A stretch of 64,000 nt of DNA, from the NCBI GenBank assembly GCA_003248805.1, contig QFQY01000021.1, forward strand, positions 5,095 to 69,094. Reading direction: 5' to 3'. Made by a program: the position numbers and the translations under genes. The DNA is from Chelatococcus sp. GTDB taxonomy: Bacteria; Pseudomonadota; Alphaproteobacteria; Rhizobiales; Beijerinckiaceae. Numbering within the stretch: position 1 is the first letter of the stretch; every line of letters starts with the position of its first letter. Under the pieces are notes generated by a model. It had not been told where the DNA came from. It saw only the letters and a program-made list of their open reading frames with translations, and made no database searches. Below, in pieces: positions 1 through 8,283 of the stretch.

Positions 1-1178
1 GCCTCGGGGGAGGCGGGGCTGCGCGCCTCGATCGCGCTGCGGTAGGCGGCGATGACCCCGTCGATCATCGCGTCGAGGCGGAAATTCTGCCGCACGTTCT
101 CGGCGAGGTCGGCCGCCTGCGCCTCGCGTTCCGCCTCGGGCATCGCCAGGATGCATCGGATGGCATCGGCCAGGATCAGCGCGTCGTTCGTCTCGATCAG
201 ACGATGGCTGTGGCGCGGGCCGTAGATCTCGCCGATGCCGCCGACATTCGTCGAGACCATGGGCATCGCCGCCGCGGCCGCCTCGAGGATGACATAGGGC
301 AGCGACTCCGCGCGCGACGGAACGACCATGATCCGCGCCTGCGCCAGCGCCTTGCGAATGGGGCTCGGCGGCTGGAAGGTGCATTGCGCCGCGATGCCGC
401 GCTCGACGGTCAGCTGCTTCAGCGCCGCTTCGTCCGGCCCGGAGCCGACGATGAGGATGCGCGGCGTCAGGCCGTCGCGGGTCCTGAGCAGCGAGAGCGC
501 GTCGATCAGCGTGTCGACGCCCTTCGCGGAGCGCAGCTCGCCGAGATAGAGCAGGTCGAAGGCCGCGTCGCGATGGTCGATCGGTTCGAACTCCTCCTCG
601 GAGATGCCGTTCAGCACGATGCGGTGGCTGGTCCTCGGAGCATGGCCGATGCTGGCCTCGAAACGCCCGGCGATGAAGCGGCTCTCGAACAGGAACATGT
701 CCGTGGCGCGTTCCAGCAGTCTCTCCACGCCCATGTAGATCCTGTGCGTCGTCGTGCCCGGCTTGTAGTTGAAGCTTCCGCCATGCGGCGTGTAGGCGGT
801 GATGTAGCGCCGGCCGGGCGAGAGCAGGGCCGGCAGGCGTCCGTAGACGCCGCCTTTCGAGCCGTGGCAGTGGACGACGTCCGGGGCCAGCTTCCGCTGC
901 AGGGCGATCTCGGCCAGCTGGGCCTTCAGGTCGGTCGGGCCGGGATAGCGCGACATCGGCACGCGGGTGATGCCGAGCGTCATCAGGCCGGAGAGTTCGG
1001 CGAACACCTCCTCCGCCCTTTGGCCACCTGCCGTGGAATCGCAGAAGATTCCGACCGCATGGCCGCGCTCCGCCTGGCCGCGAGCGACATCCAGCACATG
1101 CCGGAACAGCCCTCCGAGTGGCGCGCGGAACACATGGAGAATCCGGAGCGGGCCGTTCGCGCTGCTCGTTTCGCTCAT
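1..1178 (-). CDS. GT4-family glycosyltransferase, 3' end cut by the window
   Basis: Partial gene on the minus strand, open from the ATG at 1178 through base 1 (about 392 codons). It should transfer a sugar from an activated donor to a growing polysaccharide or lipid-linked oligosaccharide at the cytoplasmic face of the membrane. The N-terminus carries the GT4 glycine-rich loop (LGGLFRHV). The C-terminal half has the donor-site motif E-x7-E (ESLPYVILE, about 282-308) followed by a VGGIGEI loop, both characteristic of GT-B fold GT4 enzymes. The start lies 20 bp downstream of the Wza-like gene's stop, so the two are probably co-transcribed. The family is clear; donor and acceptor cannot be told. 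Confidence 0.85.
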   Translation of the reverse strand, partial: MSETSSANGPLRILHVFRAPLGGLFRHVLDVARGQAERGHAVGIFCDSTAGGQRAEEVFAELSGLMTLGITRVPMSRYPGPTDLKAQLAEIALQRKLAPDVVHCHGSKGGVYGRLPALLSPGRRYITAYTPHGGSFNYKPGTTTHRIYMGVERLLERATDMFLFESRFIAGRFEASIGHAPRTSHRIVLNGISEEEFEPIDHRDAAFDLLYLGELRSAKGVDTLIDALSLLRTRDGLTPRILIVGSGPDEAALKQLTVERGIAAQCTFQPPSPIRKALAQARIMVVPSRAESLPYVILEAAAAAMPMVSTNVGGIGEIYGPRHSHRLIETNDALILADAIRCILAMPEAEREAQAADLAENVRQNFRLDAMIDGVIAAYRSAIEARSPASPE

Positions 1179-1198
1179 GACGCTCCGCGATCCCGCGC

Positions 1199-1759
1199 TC
1201 AGAACCAGCGTTCCTTGATGACGACGGTGTCGCCGGGCTGCAGCGGGTAGGTGATCGGCACGACCGCCGTGACCAGCCGGCCCTCATAGGCGCGGGTGAT
1301 CTCGGCCGTGGAGCGGTTGCCCCGCGGCGTGAAGCCGCCGGCGATCGCCACCGCCGTCTGCACGGTCATGCCGCTCACGAACGGGAACTGGCCTGAATTG
1401 GTCACCTCTCCGAGCACGAAGAACGGCCGGTAGGTGTCGACCTCGACGGAGACCCGGGGCTCGCGCAGATAGCCTGCGCGCAGGCGGGCCTCGACGGCCT
1501 TCTCGAGCTGCTGCGTCGTCCGCCCCTGGGCGTCGACCGTGCCGATGAGGGGCATCGAGATCCGCCCCGAGCCGTCGACGGCATAGATGTTGGAGAGATT
1601 GTCCTGGCCGAACACGATGATGCGCAGCCGGTCGCCGCTGGCGAGCAGATACGGGCCCTGCGGCTGTGAGAAGCCGAAATCGGGCAGGTCCGGCCGCGGC
1701 GCGCAGGCTCCTGCCGCCAGCGCGACGGCCATGACGAGAGTGGCGAGGCGTCGACTCAT
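1199..1759 (-). CDS. Polysaccharide biosynthesis/export protein (Wza-like, Poly_export + SLBB)
   Basis: A 186-residue periplasmic/outer-membrane export protein for exopolysaccharide. An N-terminal signal sequence ends in LAAGAC, a weak lipobox, so it may be a lipoprotein. A Poly_export domain follows (YLLASGDRLRIIVFGQ), then an SLBB-like domain (FFVLGEVTNSGQF). At this length it lacks the extra domains and C-terminal amphipathic helix of E. coli Wza, as in many rhizobial short forms. The Met at 1759 was chosen over the one at 1792 because it directly precedes the hydrophobic signal sequence. It is the first gene of a minus-strand pair with the glycosyltransferase and diverges from the Wzc-like gene. 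Confidence 0.85.
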   Translation of the reverse strand: MSRRLATLVMAVALAAGACAPRPDLPDFGFSQPQGPYLLASGDRLRIIVFGQDNLSNIYAVDGSGRISMPLIGTVDAQGRTTQQLEKAVEARLRAGYLREPRVSVEVDTYRPFFVLGEVTNSGQFPFVSGMTVQTAVAIAGGFTPRGNRSTAEITRAYEGRLVTAVVPITYPLQPGDTVVIKERWF

Positions 1760-1832
1760 CACTGGCAAATACCCATGCGGACCTTGCCTCAAGCTTTAGC
1801 GGCGGCATGGTTAACAAAAGCTTCCCGCGCGG

Positions 1833-1852
1833 CCCCGAGGGGGCCGTCGCCG
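1833..1852. other. GC-rich hairpin in the divergent intergenic region
   Basis: A perfect 7-bp inverted repeat (CGGCCCC, loop GAG, GGGGCCG) lies in the roughly 150-bp spacer between the divergent wza-like and wzc-like genes. There is no T run on either strand, so it is not a typical terminator. It may be an operator or a 5' untranslated structure for one of the genes. Confidence 0.4.
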
Positions 1853-1880
1853 CTCCCCCGGCAGGGCCGGCCGTGCGCCC

Positions 1881-1896
1881 TTAACCTCGCACTAAC
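1881..1896 (+). promoter_or_regulatory. Possible CtrA-binding box
   Basis: The sequence TTAA-N7-CTAAC matches the alphaproteobacterial CtrA consensus TTAA-N7-TTAA(C) at all but one conserved base and has the exact 7-base spacing. It lies 70-85 bp upstream of the chosen start of the Wzc-like gene. A poorer TTAA-N7-TTCC match occurs near 1812. The site is inferred from consensus only. Confidence 0.4.
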
Positions 1897-1965
1897 CTTA
1901 CTGGGCTTTCATCCATGCCTGCGCTCTGTCCGGGGCGCGTGCGTTTTGCGTTGAATGGATGGGTC

Positions 1966-4140
1966 ATGAGCGCTCGAGCCGGAAGCCAGCTTCGGGATGA
2001 GACGACCTCGCCGATGGACGAAGCGGGGCGGGGCGACATGCTCGACCTGTCGGCGCTCTGGGCGGCCATCAAGCGGCAGCGTCGCTGGATCATCGGGCCG
2101 ACGGTCGCCGCGCTCGGCCTGTCCTTCGTCGCCGTCAACCTCGTGACGCCGCGATACACGGGCGAGTCGCGCATCCTGCTCGAAAGCCGCGAGAGCTTCT
2201 TCACGCGCCCGGGACAGGGCGGCGGCGAGACCACGGGCCAGCAATTCGACGCCGAGGCCGTGCAGAGCCAGGTTCAGGTCATCATGTCTCGCGACCTCGC
2301 GCGCGAGGCGATCAAGCGCATCGGCCTCGTCGGCAATCCCGAATTCGACTCGGGCGCGGGCGCGCTGGGCGCGCTGCGGAGCATCGGCGTGATGCTGGGG
2401 CTCGGCGGGCACCCGGCCGACCGCTCGCCCGAGGACCGGGTGCTCGACAAGTATTTCGACCGGCTGCTCGTCTATCCCGTGGGCCGCTCGCGCATCGTCG
2501 CGGTCGAGTTCACCTCGCGCGATCCCGAACTGGCCGCCCGCGCCGCCAACATCATCTCCGAGACCTATCTGGAGATGCAGGAGGCCGCCAAGCAGGACAC
2601 CGCCCGCAGCGCCTCGTCCTGGCTGTCGAACACCATCGAGCCGCTGCGCAAGCGGCTGGCCGAGGCCGAGGCCAAGGTCGAGGATTTCCGCTCGCGCAAC
2701 GGCCTCTTCTCCGGGCCGAACAACACCAGCATCTCCGGCCAGCAGCTCGCCGAATTGTCCTCCCAGCTTTCCGCCGCGCGCAGCCAGCAGGCCGAGGCGC
2801 AGGCCAAGGCCGGCCTCATCCGCGACGCGATCAAGCAGGGGCGCACCTTCGAGATTCCGGACGTCGCCAACAACGAACTCGTTCGCAGACTGATCGAGCA
2901 GCGCGTCAATCTGCGCGCCCAGCTCGCGCTGGAATCGCGCAACCTTCTGCCCGAGCACCCGCGCATCAAGGAGCTCAACGCCCAGCTCGCCGACCTCGAA
3001 GGGCAGCTCCGCGCCGCCGCCGAGCGCACCGTCCGCACCCTCGAGAACGAGGCGAAGATCGCCGGCCAGCGCGTCGAGAGCTTCACCGCCGCGCTCGAGG
3101 GCCAGAAGAAGAACGTCTCGACGGCCAACGACAGCGAGGTGCAGCTGCGCGCGCTGGAGCGGGATGCCCGCACCCTGCGCGAGCAGCTCGAGCAGCTCAT
3201 GCTGCGCTACCGCGACGCCGTCGCCCGCGACACGCAGAACGCTGCGCCCGCCGATGCCCGCGTGATCTCGCGCGCCGTCGAGCCGACCACCCCGTCCTTC
3301 CCCAAGAAGCTGCCGGTGGTGCTGGTCGCCACGCTCGCGAGCTTCTTTATCGCGCTGGCGGTCGTGGTCTCCCGCGAACTCCTGAACGGTCGCGCGGCCG
3401 GGGAGGCGGCGCCGCGCCCCGTGCCCGGCGAGATGCGCGAGGAGGAGCCGATGATGCCGGAGATGCCCGTCGTCGCGCCGCGTCGCGAGCGGGTTGCCGG
3501 CCTGCTCAGCCAGGGCGGCCGGATCGGCCAGATCACGCTCGATTCCGCCGAGCCCGAGCAGACGCTGGCCGATCTCGCCGAGCGGACCGAGGAGCCGCCG
3601 CGCGGCATGGCGCCTCTGGTGCTGGTGCTCGACGGCGCCAGCCCGGGGGCTGCGACGGCGCGCGATCTCGCGGAGCTGCTGTCGCGGCGCTGCCGCTGCA
3701 TCATCGTCGATCTGACGGTGGACGACGACAGCGGCGAGCCGGGCTTCTCCGAGCTGCTCGCCGGCGAGGCGCTGTTCTCCGACATCATCATGCGGGAGCC
3801 GGGCTCGCGGCTCCACCGCATCGGCACCGGCCATGCGGGCAGCGCGGCGGTCCTCGCCGCGACCGATCTCGTCGATGTGGCGCTCGACGCGCTCTGCGAG
3901 ACCTATGACTGGGTGCTGGTCGCCGCCGCTTCGGGCGATACGACGCCTGCGCTGGCGCCGATCGCGCGCCGCGCCCAGGGTGGACTGGTCATGGCCGGCC
4001 ATCTCGGCAACGGCCATGCGGTAGAGGTCTCCTACCAGCTGGCCGATCTGACGCCGTCGCCCGTCGCCCTCGTGCTCGATCCCGCCATGGCTCCGGCGCC
4101 GCCGGTGCGGGCGCCCGAGCAGGACGAGGCGCTGGCCTGA
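1966..4140 (+). CDS. Exopolysaccharide chain-length/export protein (Wzz/GumC/Wzc-like) with degenerate kinase domain
   Basis: About 724 residues. An N-terminal membrane helix (WIIGPTVAALGLSFVAVNLV), a long periplasmic coiled-coil region rich in Glu/Gln/Ala, the proline-rich GNVR/Wzz signature (PTTPSFPKKL) and a second membrane helix give a polysaccharide co-polymerase architecture. The last ~200 residues align in layout with a BY-kinase (Wzc/ExoP) domain, but the Walker A position reads LDGASPGAATA with no GKS/T, and no C-terminal tyrosine cluster is visible. The domain is therefore probably catalytically dead. The start is uncertain: 1966, 2014 and 2038 all carry in-frame Met and none has a strong Shine-Dalgarno. 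It is divergent from the wza-like gene and convergent with the acetyltransferase. Confidence 0.85.
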   Translation: MSARAGSQLRDETTSPMDEAGRGDMLDLSALWAAIKRQRRWIIGPTVAALGLSFVAVNLVTPRYTGESRILLESRESFFTRPGQGGGETTGQQFDAEAVQSQVQVIMSRDLAREAIKRIGLVGNPEFDSGAGALGALRSIGVMLGLGGHPADRSPEDRVLDKYFDRLLVYPVGRSRIVAVEFTSRDPELAARAANIISETYLEMQEAAKQDTARSASSWLSNTIEPLRKRLAEAEAKVEDFRSRNGLFSGPNNTSISGQQLAELSSQLSAARSQQAEAQAKAGLIRDAIKQGRTFEIPDVANNELVRRLIEQRVNLRAQLALESRNLLPEHPRIKELNAQLADLEGQLRAAAERTVRTLENEAKIAGQRVESFTAALEGQKKNVSTANDSEVQLRALERDARTLREQLEQLMLRYRDAVARDTQNAAPADARVISRAVEPTTPSFPKKLPVVLVATLASFFIALAVVVSRELLNGRAAGEAAPRPVPGEMREEEPMMPEMPVVAPRRERVAGLLSQGGRIGQITLDSAEPEQTLADLAERTEEPPRGMAPLVLVLDGASPGAATARDLAELLSRRCRCIIVDLTVDDDSGEPGFSELLAGEALFSDIIMREPGSRLHRIGTGHAGSAAVLAATDLVDVALDALCETYDWVLVAAASGDTTPALAPIARRAQGGLVMAGHLGNGHAVEVSYQLADLTPSPVALVLDPAMAPAPPVRAPEQDEALA

Positions 4141-4167
4141 CGCCGATCCGCGGCGAGAAAGGCCCGA

Positions 4168-5397
4168 CTATTCGTCGGCCGGCGGGGCTGGCGCTCGCCT
4201 GAGCCACCGCGACGAGCGTTGCGCGAGCTTCAGCAGCAGCGGCGATCGCTTGACGCGGCGCTTGGCGGCGCGTTTCGCGCGGCTGATCCAGGCGAAGGCG
4301 CGTCCCCTGGCCGTGATCGGCACGAAGCTGTCGACGAGTTCGTCGCGCTCGTCGCAGATCGAGGTCTTGTAGCGCGCCTCCCCGACACCGAGGTCGAAGA
4401 CCGTGAAGCCGTCCCGGCATTTGAGCTTGATCAGCTCGACGAGCAGGATCTCGCCGGGGCTCATGCGCACGGCGGGGCTGTCCATCTCGAAGGAGGTGGC
4501 CATGCCGGAAAAGCGCTCGCCCTGGACCGCGCCGACATAGGTGGCGACCGGCTTGCCGTCGAGTTCCAGCGCGTAGAGCTCGAGTGCGGGTGGCGCGCCG
4601 CTTCCCGCCTGCGCCGCCCTTTCCAGAAAGCGTCGCACGGACGGATCGGCGAAGGGATCGAGCACGCCCATCTCCCGGAAGCGCGCCGCCTTCTGGGCCA
4701 GGAACGTGTCGACCAGCCGGGCGATCTCCTGCGGCTCTCGCGCCCTGACGAGCCGCGACGAGCCGATCTCGGCAAAACGGTTGCGCTTGGTCTTGAGCTT
4801 CTTCTGGGCGTGGCGGCTCATCGAGCGCTTGAGCGTCGCCTCGCCGTCGCCGGGAATGAGGGCGAGCTTGTAGGCGCCGCTCGGGCTCGGCGCCGAGGCG
4901 AGGGCCGCCAGCGGATTGGGCATGCCTTGCCACGAGACCGGTTGGTTGGCGAAGACGAAGGCATCGAGCCCGCCGATGGCGGCGGCGATGTCGGACAGCA
5001 TCACGCGCGTCGCACTGGTATCGAGCGCGGCGGCGAAGCGGGGCTCGTAGACGCCCATGTGATAGTTGGCATGCTTGCCGCCGATGAACTCGGCGAAGCG
5101 CACGCCGTTGCGCCGTGTCAGGACGAGCGGCAGCAGCGCCACCAGCACTCCTTGCGCGTCGCGCAGCAGCACATAGCGGACATCCATGCCATGGGCGGCG
5201 CCGACCGTCTCGACGAAGGCGCGGACCCAGCCATGGCCCTGATAGGGCGTCAGCAGGGCGCGTCCCTCGAACTCCCGCCATTCCGCCGCGATCGCGTCGA
5301 TGCCGGTCACGACGTTGAGCGTCCGCCACGGGCGCAGGGCGGTCTCGTCCTGCTCCTTGGCCTGTGCGGATGCCGTACGGCTGGCGATGGCTGACAT
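4168..5397 (-). CDS. GNAT-family acetyltransferase, BioF2/CelD type (Acetyltransf_6)
   Basis: A 409-residue protein of the CelD/BcsL-like group, which are often encoded with exopolysaccharide genes and are thought to acylate polysaccharide or its precursors. It has the two-lobed layout of this family: an N-terminal segment starting around WRTLNVVTGIDAIAAEW and a C-terminal GNAT lobe with LYALELDGKPVATYVG and FDLGVGEARYKTSICDE. No signal peptide is visible, so it is cytoplasmic. It is convergent with the Wzc-like gene (28-bp gap) and divergent from the deacetylase. The substrate is not known. Confidence 0.75.
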   Translation of the reverse strand: MSAIASRTASAQAKEQDETALRPWRTLNVVTGIDAIAAEWREFEGRALLTPYQGHGWVRAFVETVGAAHGMDVRYVLLRDAQGVLVALLPLVLTRRNGVRFAEFIGGKHANYHMGVYEPRFAAALDTSATRVMLSDIAAAIGGLDAFVFANQPVSWQGMPNPLAALASAPSPSGAYKLALIPGDGEATLKRSMSRHAQKKLKTKRNRFAEIGSSRLVRAREPQEIARLVDTFLAQKAARFREMGVLDPFADPSVRRFLERAAQAGSGAPPALELYALELDGKPVATYVGAVQGERFSGMATSFEMDSPAVRMSPGEILLVELIKLKCRDGFTVFDLGVGEARYKTSICDERDELVDSFVPITARGRAFAWISRAKRAAKRRVKRSPLLLKLAQRSSRWLRRAPAPPADE

Positions 5398-5520
5398 GGT
5401 CGGGCTGTCGTGATGGCGCTGCGCTCGCCGCTCTTTAACCCGGCATTGTGAACGGACCGGTCAAGGTCCCGGCAGGAGACCGCCCGATCGGTCGACAGGA
5501 TTAGCGAGTGGTTGCCGCGA

Positions 5521-6576
5521 ATGATCGACTGGCGTCACAAGGCCTTCTCGGCCGCCTTCTCGGCGATCGCGCTGACCGGCGCCGACCGCTGGGGCAGGGG
5601 GCTCGCCCAGGGCATGGGCGTGATCCTGACGCTGCATCACGTCCGCCCGGCCCGCTCGGATGGCTTCCAGCCCAATCGCCTGCTGGCGATCACGCCGGAA
5701 TTCCTCGACGCGACGCTGACGCTGGTCCGCGCGCAGGGCTACGATCTCGTCTCCCACGACGAGGCGCTGGCGCGCCTGGCGGCCGGCCGCTCTCCCCGCT
5801 TCTTCGTCGCGCTCGCCTTCGACGACGGCTATCGCGACAATGTCGAGCATGCCTGGCCGGTGCTGGCGAAGCATGGCGCTCCCTGGACCCTGTTCGTGAC
5901 GCCGGGCTTCGCCGACCGGACGGCGCGGCTCTGGTGGCTGGAGCTGGAAGAGGCGATCCGGGCCTTGCCACGGATCGAACTGGCCCTGCCGGATGGCCCG
6001 TTTTCGATGCCGGCCGCGACCGATCCGGAGAAGGCTGCAGCCTTCGCCAGGCTCTACTGGCGTCTGCGCAAACAGCCGGAAGCGATTCTGCTGACTCGCA
6101 TTTCCGCACTCGCCGCGCAGGCGGGAATCGATCCCGCCGCGCTGGTCGAGCGTGAATGCCTGCCCTGGGAGACGTTGCGATCACTCGCCGGTGCACCGGG
6201 CGTCACGGTCGGCGCGCATACGCTCACGCATCCCATGCTGGCCAAGCACGACGCCGAGTTCGCTCGCCGCGAGATCGTCGAGAGCAAGGCGCGGCTGGAG
6301 GCGGAACTCGGTCTGCCCATTCGTCATATCGCCTACCCGGTCGGGGACCGGGCATCGGCCGGCCCGCGCGAATTCGCCATGGCGCGCGAGGCGGGCTTTG
6401 CCGCCGCCGTGACGACGAGGCCCGGGCATCTCTTTGCCGAGCACGCCGCCCATCTCCACGCCCTGCCGCGCGTCTCCCTCAACGGCCTGCACCAGAGCGA
6501 GGCGGCGGTCAGGGCGATGCTTTCGGGACTGCCGTTCTGGCTTTGGAACCGGGGGCGGCGGGTGAGTGTGGGATAG
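5521..6576 (+). CDS. Polysaccharide deacetylase family protein (NodB/CE4 fold)
   Basis: About 351 residues. Carbohydrate-esterase-4 motif 1 is LAFDDGYRDN (the metal/base Asp pair) and motif 2 is GAHTLTHPML (H-x3-H metal ligands). It is expected to remove N- or O-acetyl groups from a polysaccharide, consistent with its place beside export and acetyltransferase genes. The N-terminus is only weakly hydrophobic, so export is unclear. ATG at 5521 was chosen; a TTG nine bases upstream is in frame and has a slightly better spaced AGGA. It is the last recognisable gene of the polysaccharide locus in this window. Confidence 0.8.
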   Translation: MIDWRHKAFSAAFSAIALTGADRWGRGLAQGMGVILTLHHVRPARSDGFQPNRLLAITPEFLDATLTLVRAQGYDLVSHDEALARLAAGRSPRFFVALAFDDGYRDNVEHAWPVLAKHGAPWTLFVTPGFADRTARLWWLELEEAIRALPRIELALPDGPFSMPAATDPEKAAAFARLYWRLRKQPEAILLTRISALAAQAGIDPAALVERECLPWETLRSLAGAPGVTVGAHTLTHPMLAKHDAEFARREIVESKARLEAELGLPIRHIAYPVGDRASAGPREFAMAREAGFAAAVTTRPGHLFAEHAAHLHALPRVSLNGLHQSEAAVRAMLSGLPFWLWNRGRRVSVG

Positions 6577-6601
6577 GACTCCGGTCTGCCGGAAGGCCTT
6601 T

Positions 6602-6682
6602 CGTCATTGCGAGCGCAGCGAAGCAATCCAGGGAACCACGCGCTCTACGAGGCTGGATTGCTTCGCTGCGCTCGCAATGACG
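6602..6682. repeat. Perfect 29-bp inverted repeat, REP-like intergenic element
   Basis: Two arms of 29 bp (6602-6630 and 6654-6682) are exact reverse complements around a 23-bp loop. The arms start CGTCATTGCGAGCG and lie between the deacetylase and the DUF2842 gene. Elements of this appearance are common intergenic palindromes in Hyphomicrobiales genomes. Given their convergent flanking genes, the hairpin may also aid termination on both strands, although no T run follows. Confidence 0.85.
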
Positions 6683-6710
6683 ATAATGCGGCGAAGGCCG
6701 TTCCCGCCGT

Positions 6711-6920
6711 CTACGCCTCGTCCCGCCGCTCCATCCACTTGATCAGCGGCAGCAGCGGCAGCACCCAGGCGAGGCCCAGCGCGATATAGGCCACTGTCTG
6801 CACGAGCTTCGGCGCCTCCGTGATCCGGCCCTGCGCCAGCGCCATCGCGACCAGCGCATAGACGCAGACGAAGACGAGAACGATCACCGTCCCGACGAAT
6901 TTGCGGCTGCGCTGCTTCAT
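6711..6920 (-). CDS. DUF2842 small membrane protein
   Basis: A 69-residue protein with two membrane helices (KFVGTVIVLVFVCVYALVAMA and VQTVAYIALGLAWVLPLLPL), separated by a short AQGRITEAPK loop. Sequence and length match the alphaproteobacterial DUF2842 family, whose function is unknown. The start at 6920 was chosen because GGGAGAG lies 6 bases before it, while upstream in-frame Met codons have no ribosome site. It is divergent from ctaA. Confidence 0.75.
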   Translation of the reverse strand: MKQRSRKFVGTVIVLVFVCVYALVAMALAQGRITEAPKLVQTVAYIALGLAWVLPLLPLIKWMERRDEA

Positions 6921-7051
6921 GCCGGTCTCTCCCATGGCCTGCGCCTTCGTCTGCGGCAACGGGCGCGTTGCCGGGGGCGCTTTGCGGTTCTATCTCTCAT
7001 CCGCGCGCCGTCTTGTGAAGCGTACCGGCGCGCGAGCGAGGGATTTCTCCG

Positions 7052-8125
7052 TTGACGATCGCCCTGTCCCGATCTGCTGACCCTGCCGTGGCGGGGGTGT
7101 CCGGCGGCCATCGCGGCATCCGGCTCTGGCTCTGGTCGGTCGCCGCGCTCGTCTTCGTCATGGTCGTCGTCGGCGGCGCGACGCGGTTGACGGGCTCGGG
7201 CCTCTCGATCACCGAGTGGAAGCCGATCACCGGGGCCCTGCCGCCGCTCTCGGCGCAGAGCTGGGCCGAGGAGTTCGGGAAGTACCGGGCGAGCCCGCAA
7301 TACCAGCTGCTCAACCAGGGCATGAGCCTGGGCGAATTCCAGTTCATCTACTGGTGGGAGTGGGGCCACCGCCAGCTCGGCCGCTTCATCGGGCTGGTCT
7401 ATCTCGCCGGGTTTCTGGTCGTGGCGCTGCGCCGGCTGCTGCCGGCCGGCCGGACCGCGACGCTCTTCGGCATGGGGCTGCTCCTCGGCCTGCAGGGCGC
7501 GATCGGCTGGATCATGGTCGCCTCGGGGCTCGAGCCCGGCATGACGGCCGTCGCCCCGGTCAAGCTGACTCTGCACCTCACCTTCGCCGGCCTCTTCTTC
7601 GCGTCCGTCGTCGCCTTCGCGACCGCGCTGACGCCGCCGCGCCGGTCCGAGAGCGGGCGGGGCAGGGCGGCGGCGTGGCTGCTGCTGCTCCTGGTCTTCG
7701 CCCAGATCGCGCTCGGCGGGCTCGTCGCCGGCTCGCGCGCGGGCTTCACCTTCAACAGCTGGCCGCTGATGGACGGGGCTCTGGTCCCGCCGGCCTCGAT
7801 CCTGTTCGCCGGAACGCCCTTCTGGGAGAACTTCGTCGACAACGTCGCGCTGGTGCAGTTCAACCACCGCCTCGGCGCCTATCTGCTGCTGGCGGTGGCG
7901 CTCTGGCATGCGTGGCGGATGCGGATGGCCGCGCCGGGCTCGGGCAGCGCCAGGCGGGCCAGCGCGATCGCCGGCCTGACGCTGGCCCAGGCGGCGCTCG
8001 GCGTCGTGACGCTGCTGCTGGTCGTGCCGCTCTGGGCCGGGCTGGCGCATCAGGCGCTCGGCTTCGCAATCCTCGCGATGGCCGTGGTGCATGTCACGCG
8101 GACGGAGCAGGCGGCGCGGGCCTGA
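7052..8125 (+). CDS. ctaA: Heme A synthase (COX15/CtaA type)
   Basis: A 357-residue polytopic membrane protein that oxidises the C8 methyl of heme O to the formyl group of heme A for cytochrome aa3 oxidase. About eight membrane helices are visible. The heme-ligand motifs are EWGHRQLGR (E-x2-HR, about residue 108) and NHRLGAY in the second half. VVVGGATRLTGSGLSITEWKP is the diagnostic family N-terminal block. The start is a TTG preceded by GAGGGA at 8-9 bases; a GTG at 7088 is the alternative. It stands alone here, with no cox operon partner in the window. Confidence 0.92.
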   Translation: MTIALSRSADPAVAGVSGGHRGIRLWLWSVAALVFVMVVVGGATRLTGSGLSITEWKPITGALPPLSAQSWAEEFGKYRASPQYQLLNQGMSLGEFQFIYWWEWGHRQLGRFIGLVYLAGFLVVALRRLLPAGRTATLFGMGLLLGLQGAIGWIMVASGLEPGMTAVAPVKLTLHLTFAGLFFASVVAFATALTPPRRSESGRGRAAAWLLLLLVFAQIALGGLVAGSRAGFTFNSWPLMDGALVPPASILFAGTPFWENFVDNVALVQFNHRLGAYLLLAVALWHAWRMRMAAPGSGSARRASAIAGLTLAQAALGVVTLLLVVPLWAGLAHQALGFAILAMAVVHVTRTEQAARA

Positions 8126-8137
8126 CACGTCCCCGCC

Positions 8138-8270
8138 GTGATTCCGGGGCTTCGCGCAGCGAAGAACCCGGAACCCACGACTGGCCCGCAGCGGCTCACG
8201 GCGCCAGTCGGTTCAGGCTCTCCCGGTCGTGGCTTCCGGGTTCACGCCTGCGGCGTGCCCCGGAATGACG
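8138..8270. repeat. Two-hairpin imperfect palindromic repeat element
   Basis: Arms 8138-8182 and 8226-8270 are imperfect reverse complements over about 44 bp. Each arm contains its own smaller hairpin. In the left arm the inner stem is CTTCGC/GCGAAG; in the right arm it is CACGCC/GGCGTG. The inner stems differ in sequence yet both pair, which suggests the fold is conserved. The element sits between convergent ctaA and metY and is probably a dispersed genus-level repeat. Confidence 0.7.
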
Positions 8271-8283
8271 GACCGGACGGCGA

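Noticed and set aside
1909..4017. Long open frame on the minus strand (702 codons) opposite the Wzc-like gene
   Set aside because: It is antisense to a protein with clear Wzz/GNVR architecture, has no family resemblance and is Arg/Glu/Leu-rich as expected of a GC-driven shadow. The same applies to the long antisense frames over the FadL, PHA synthase and aminotransferase genes.
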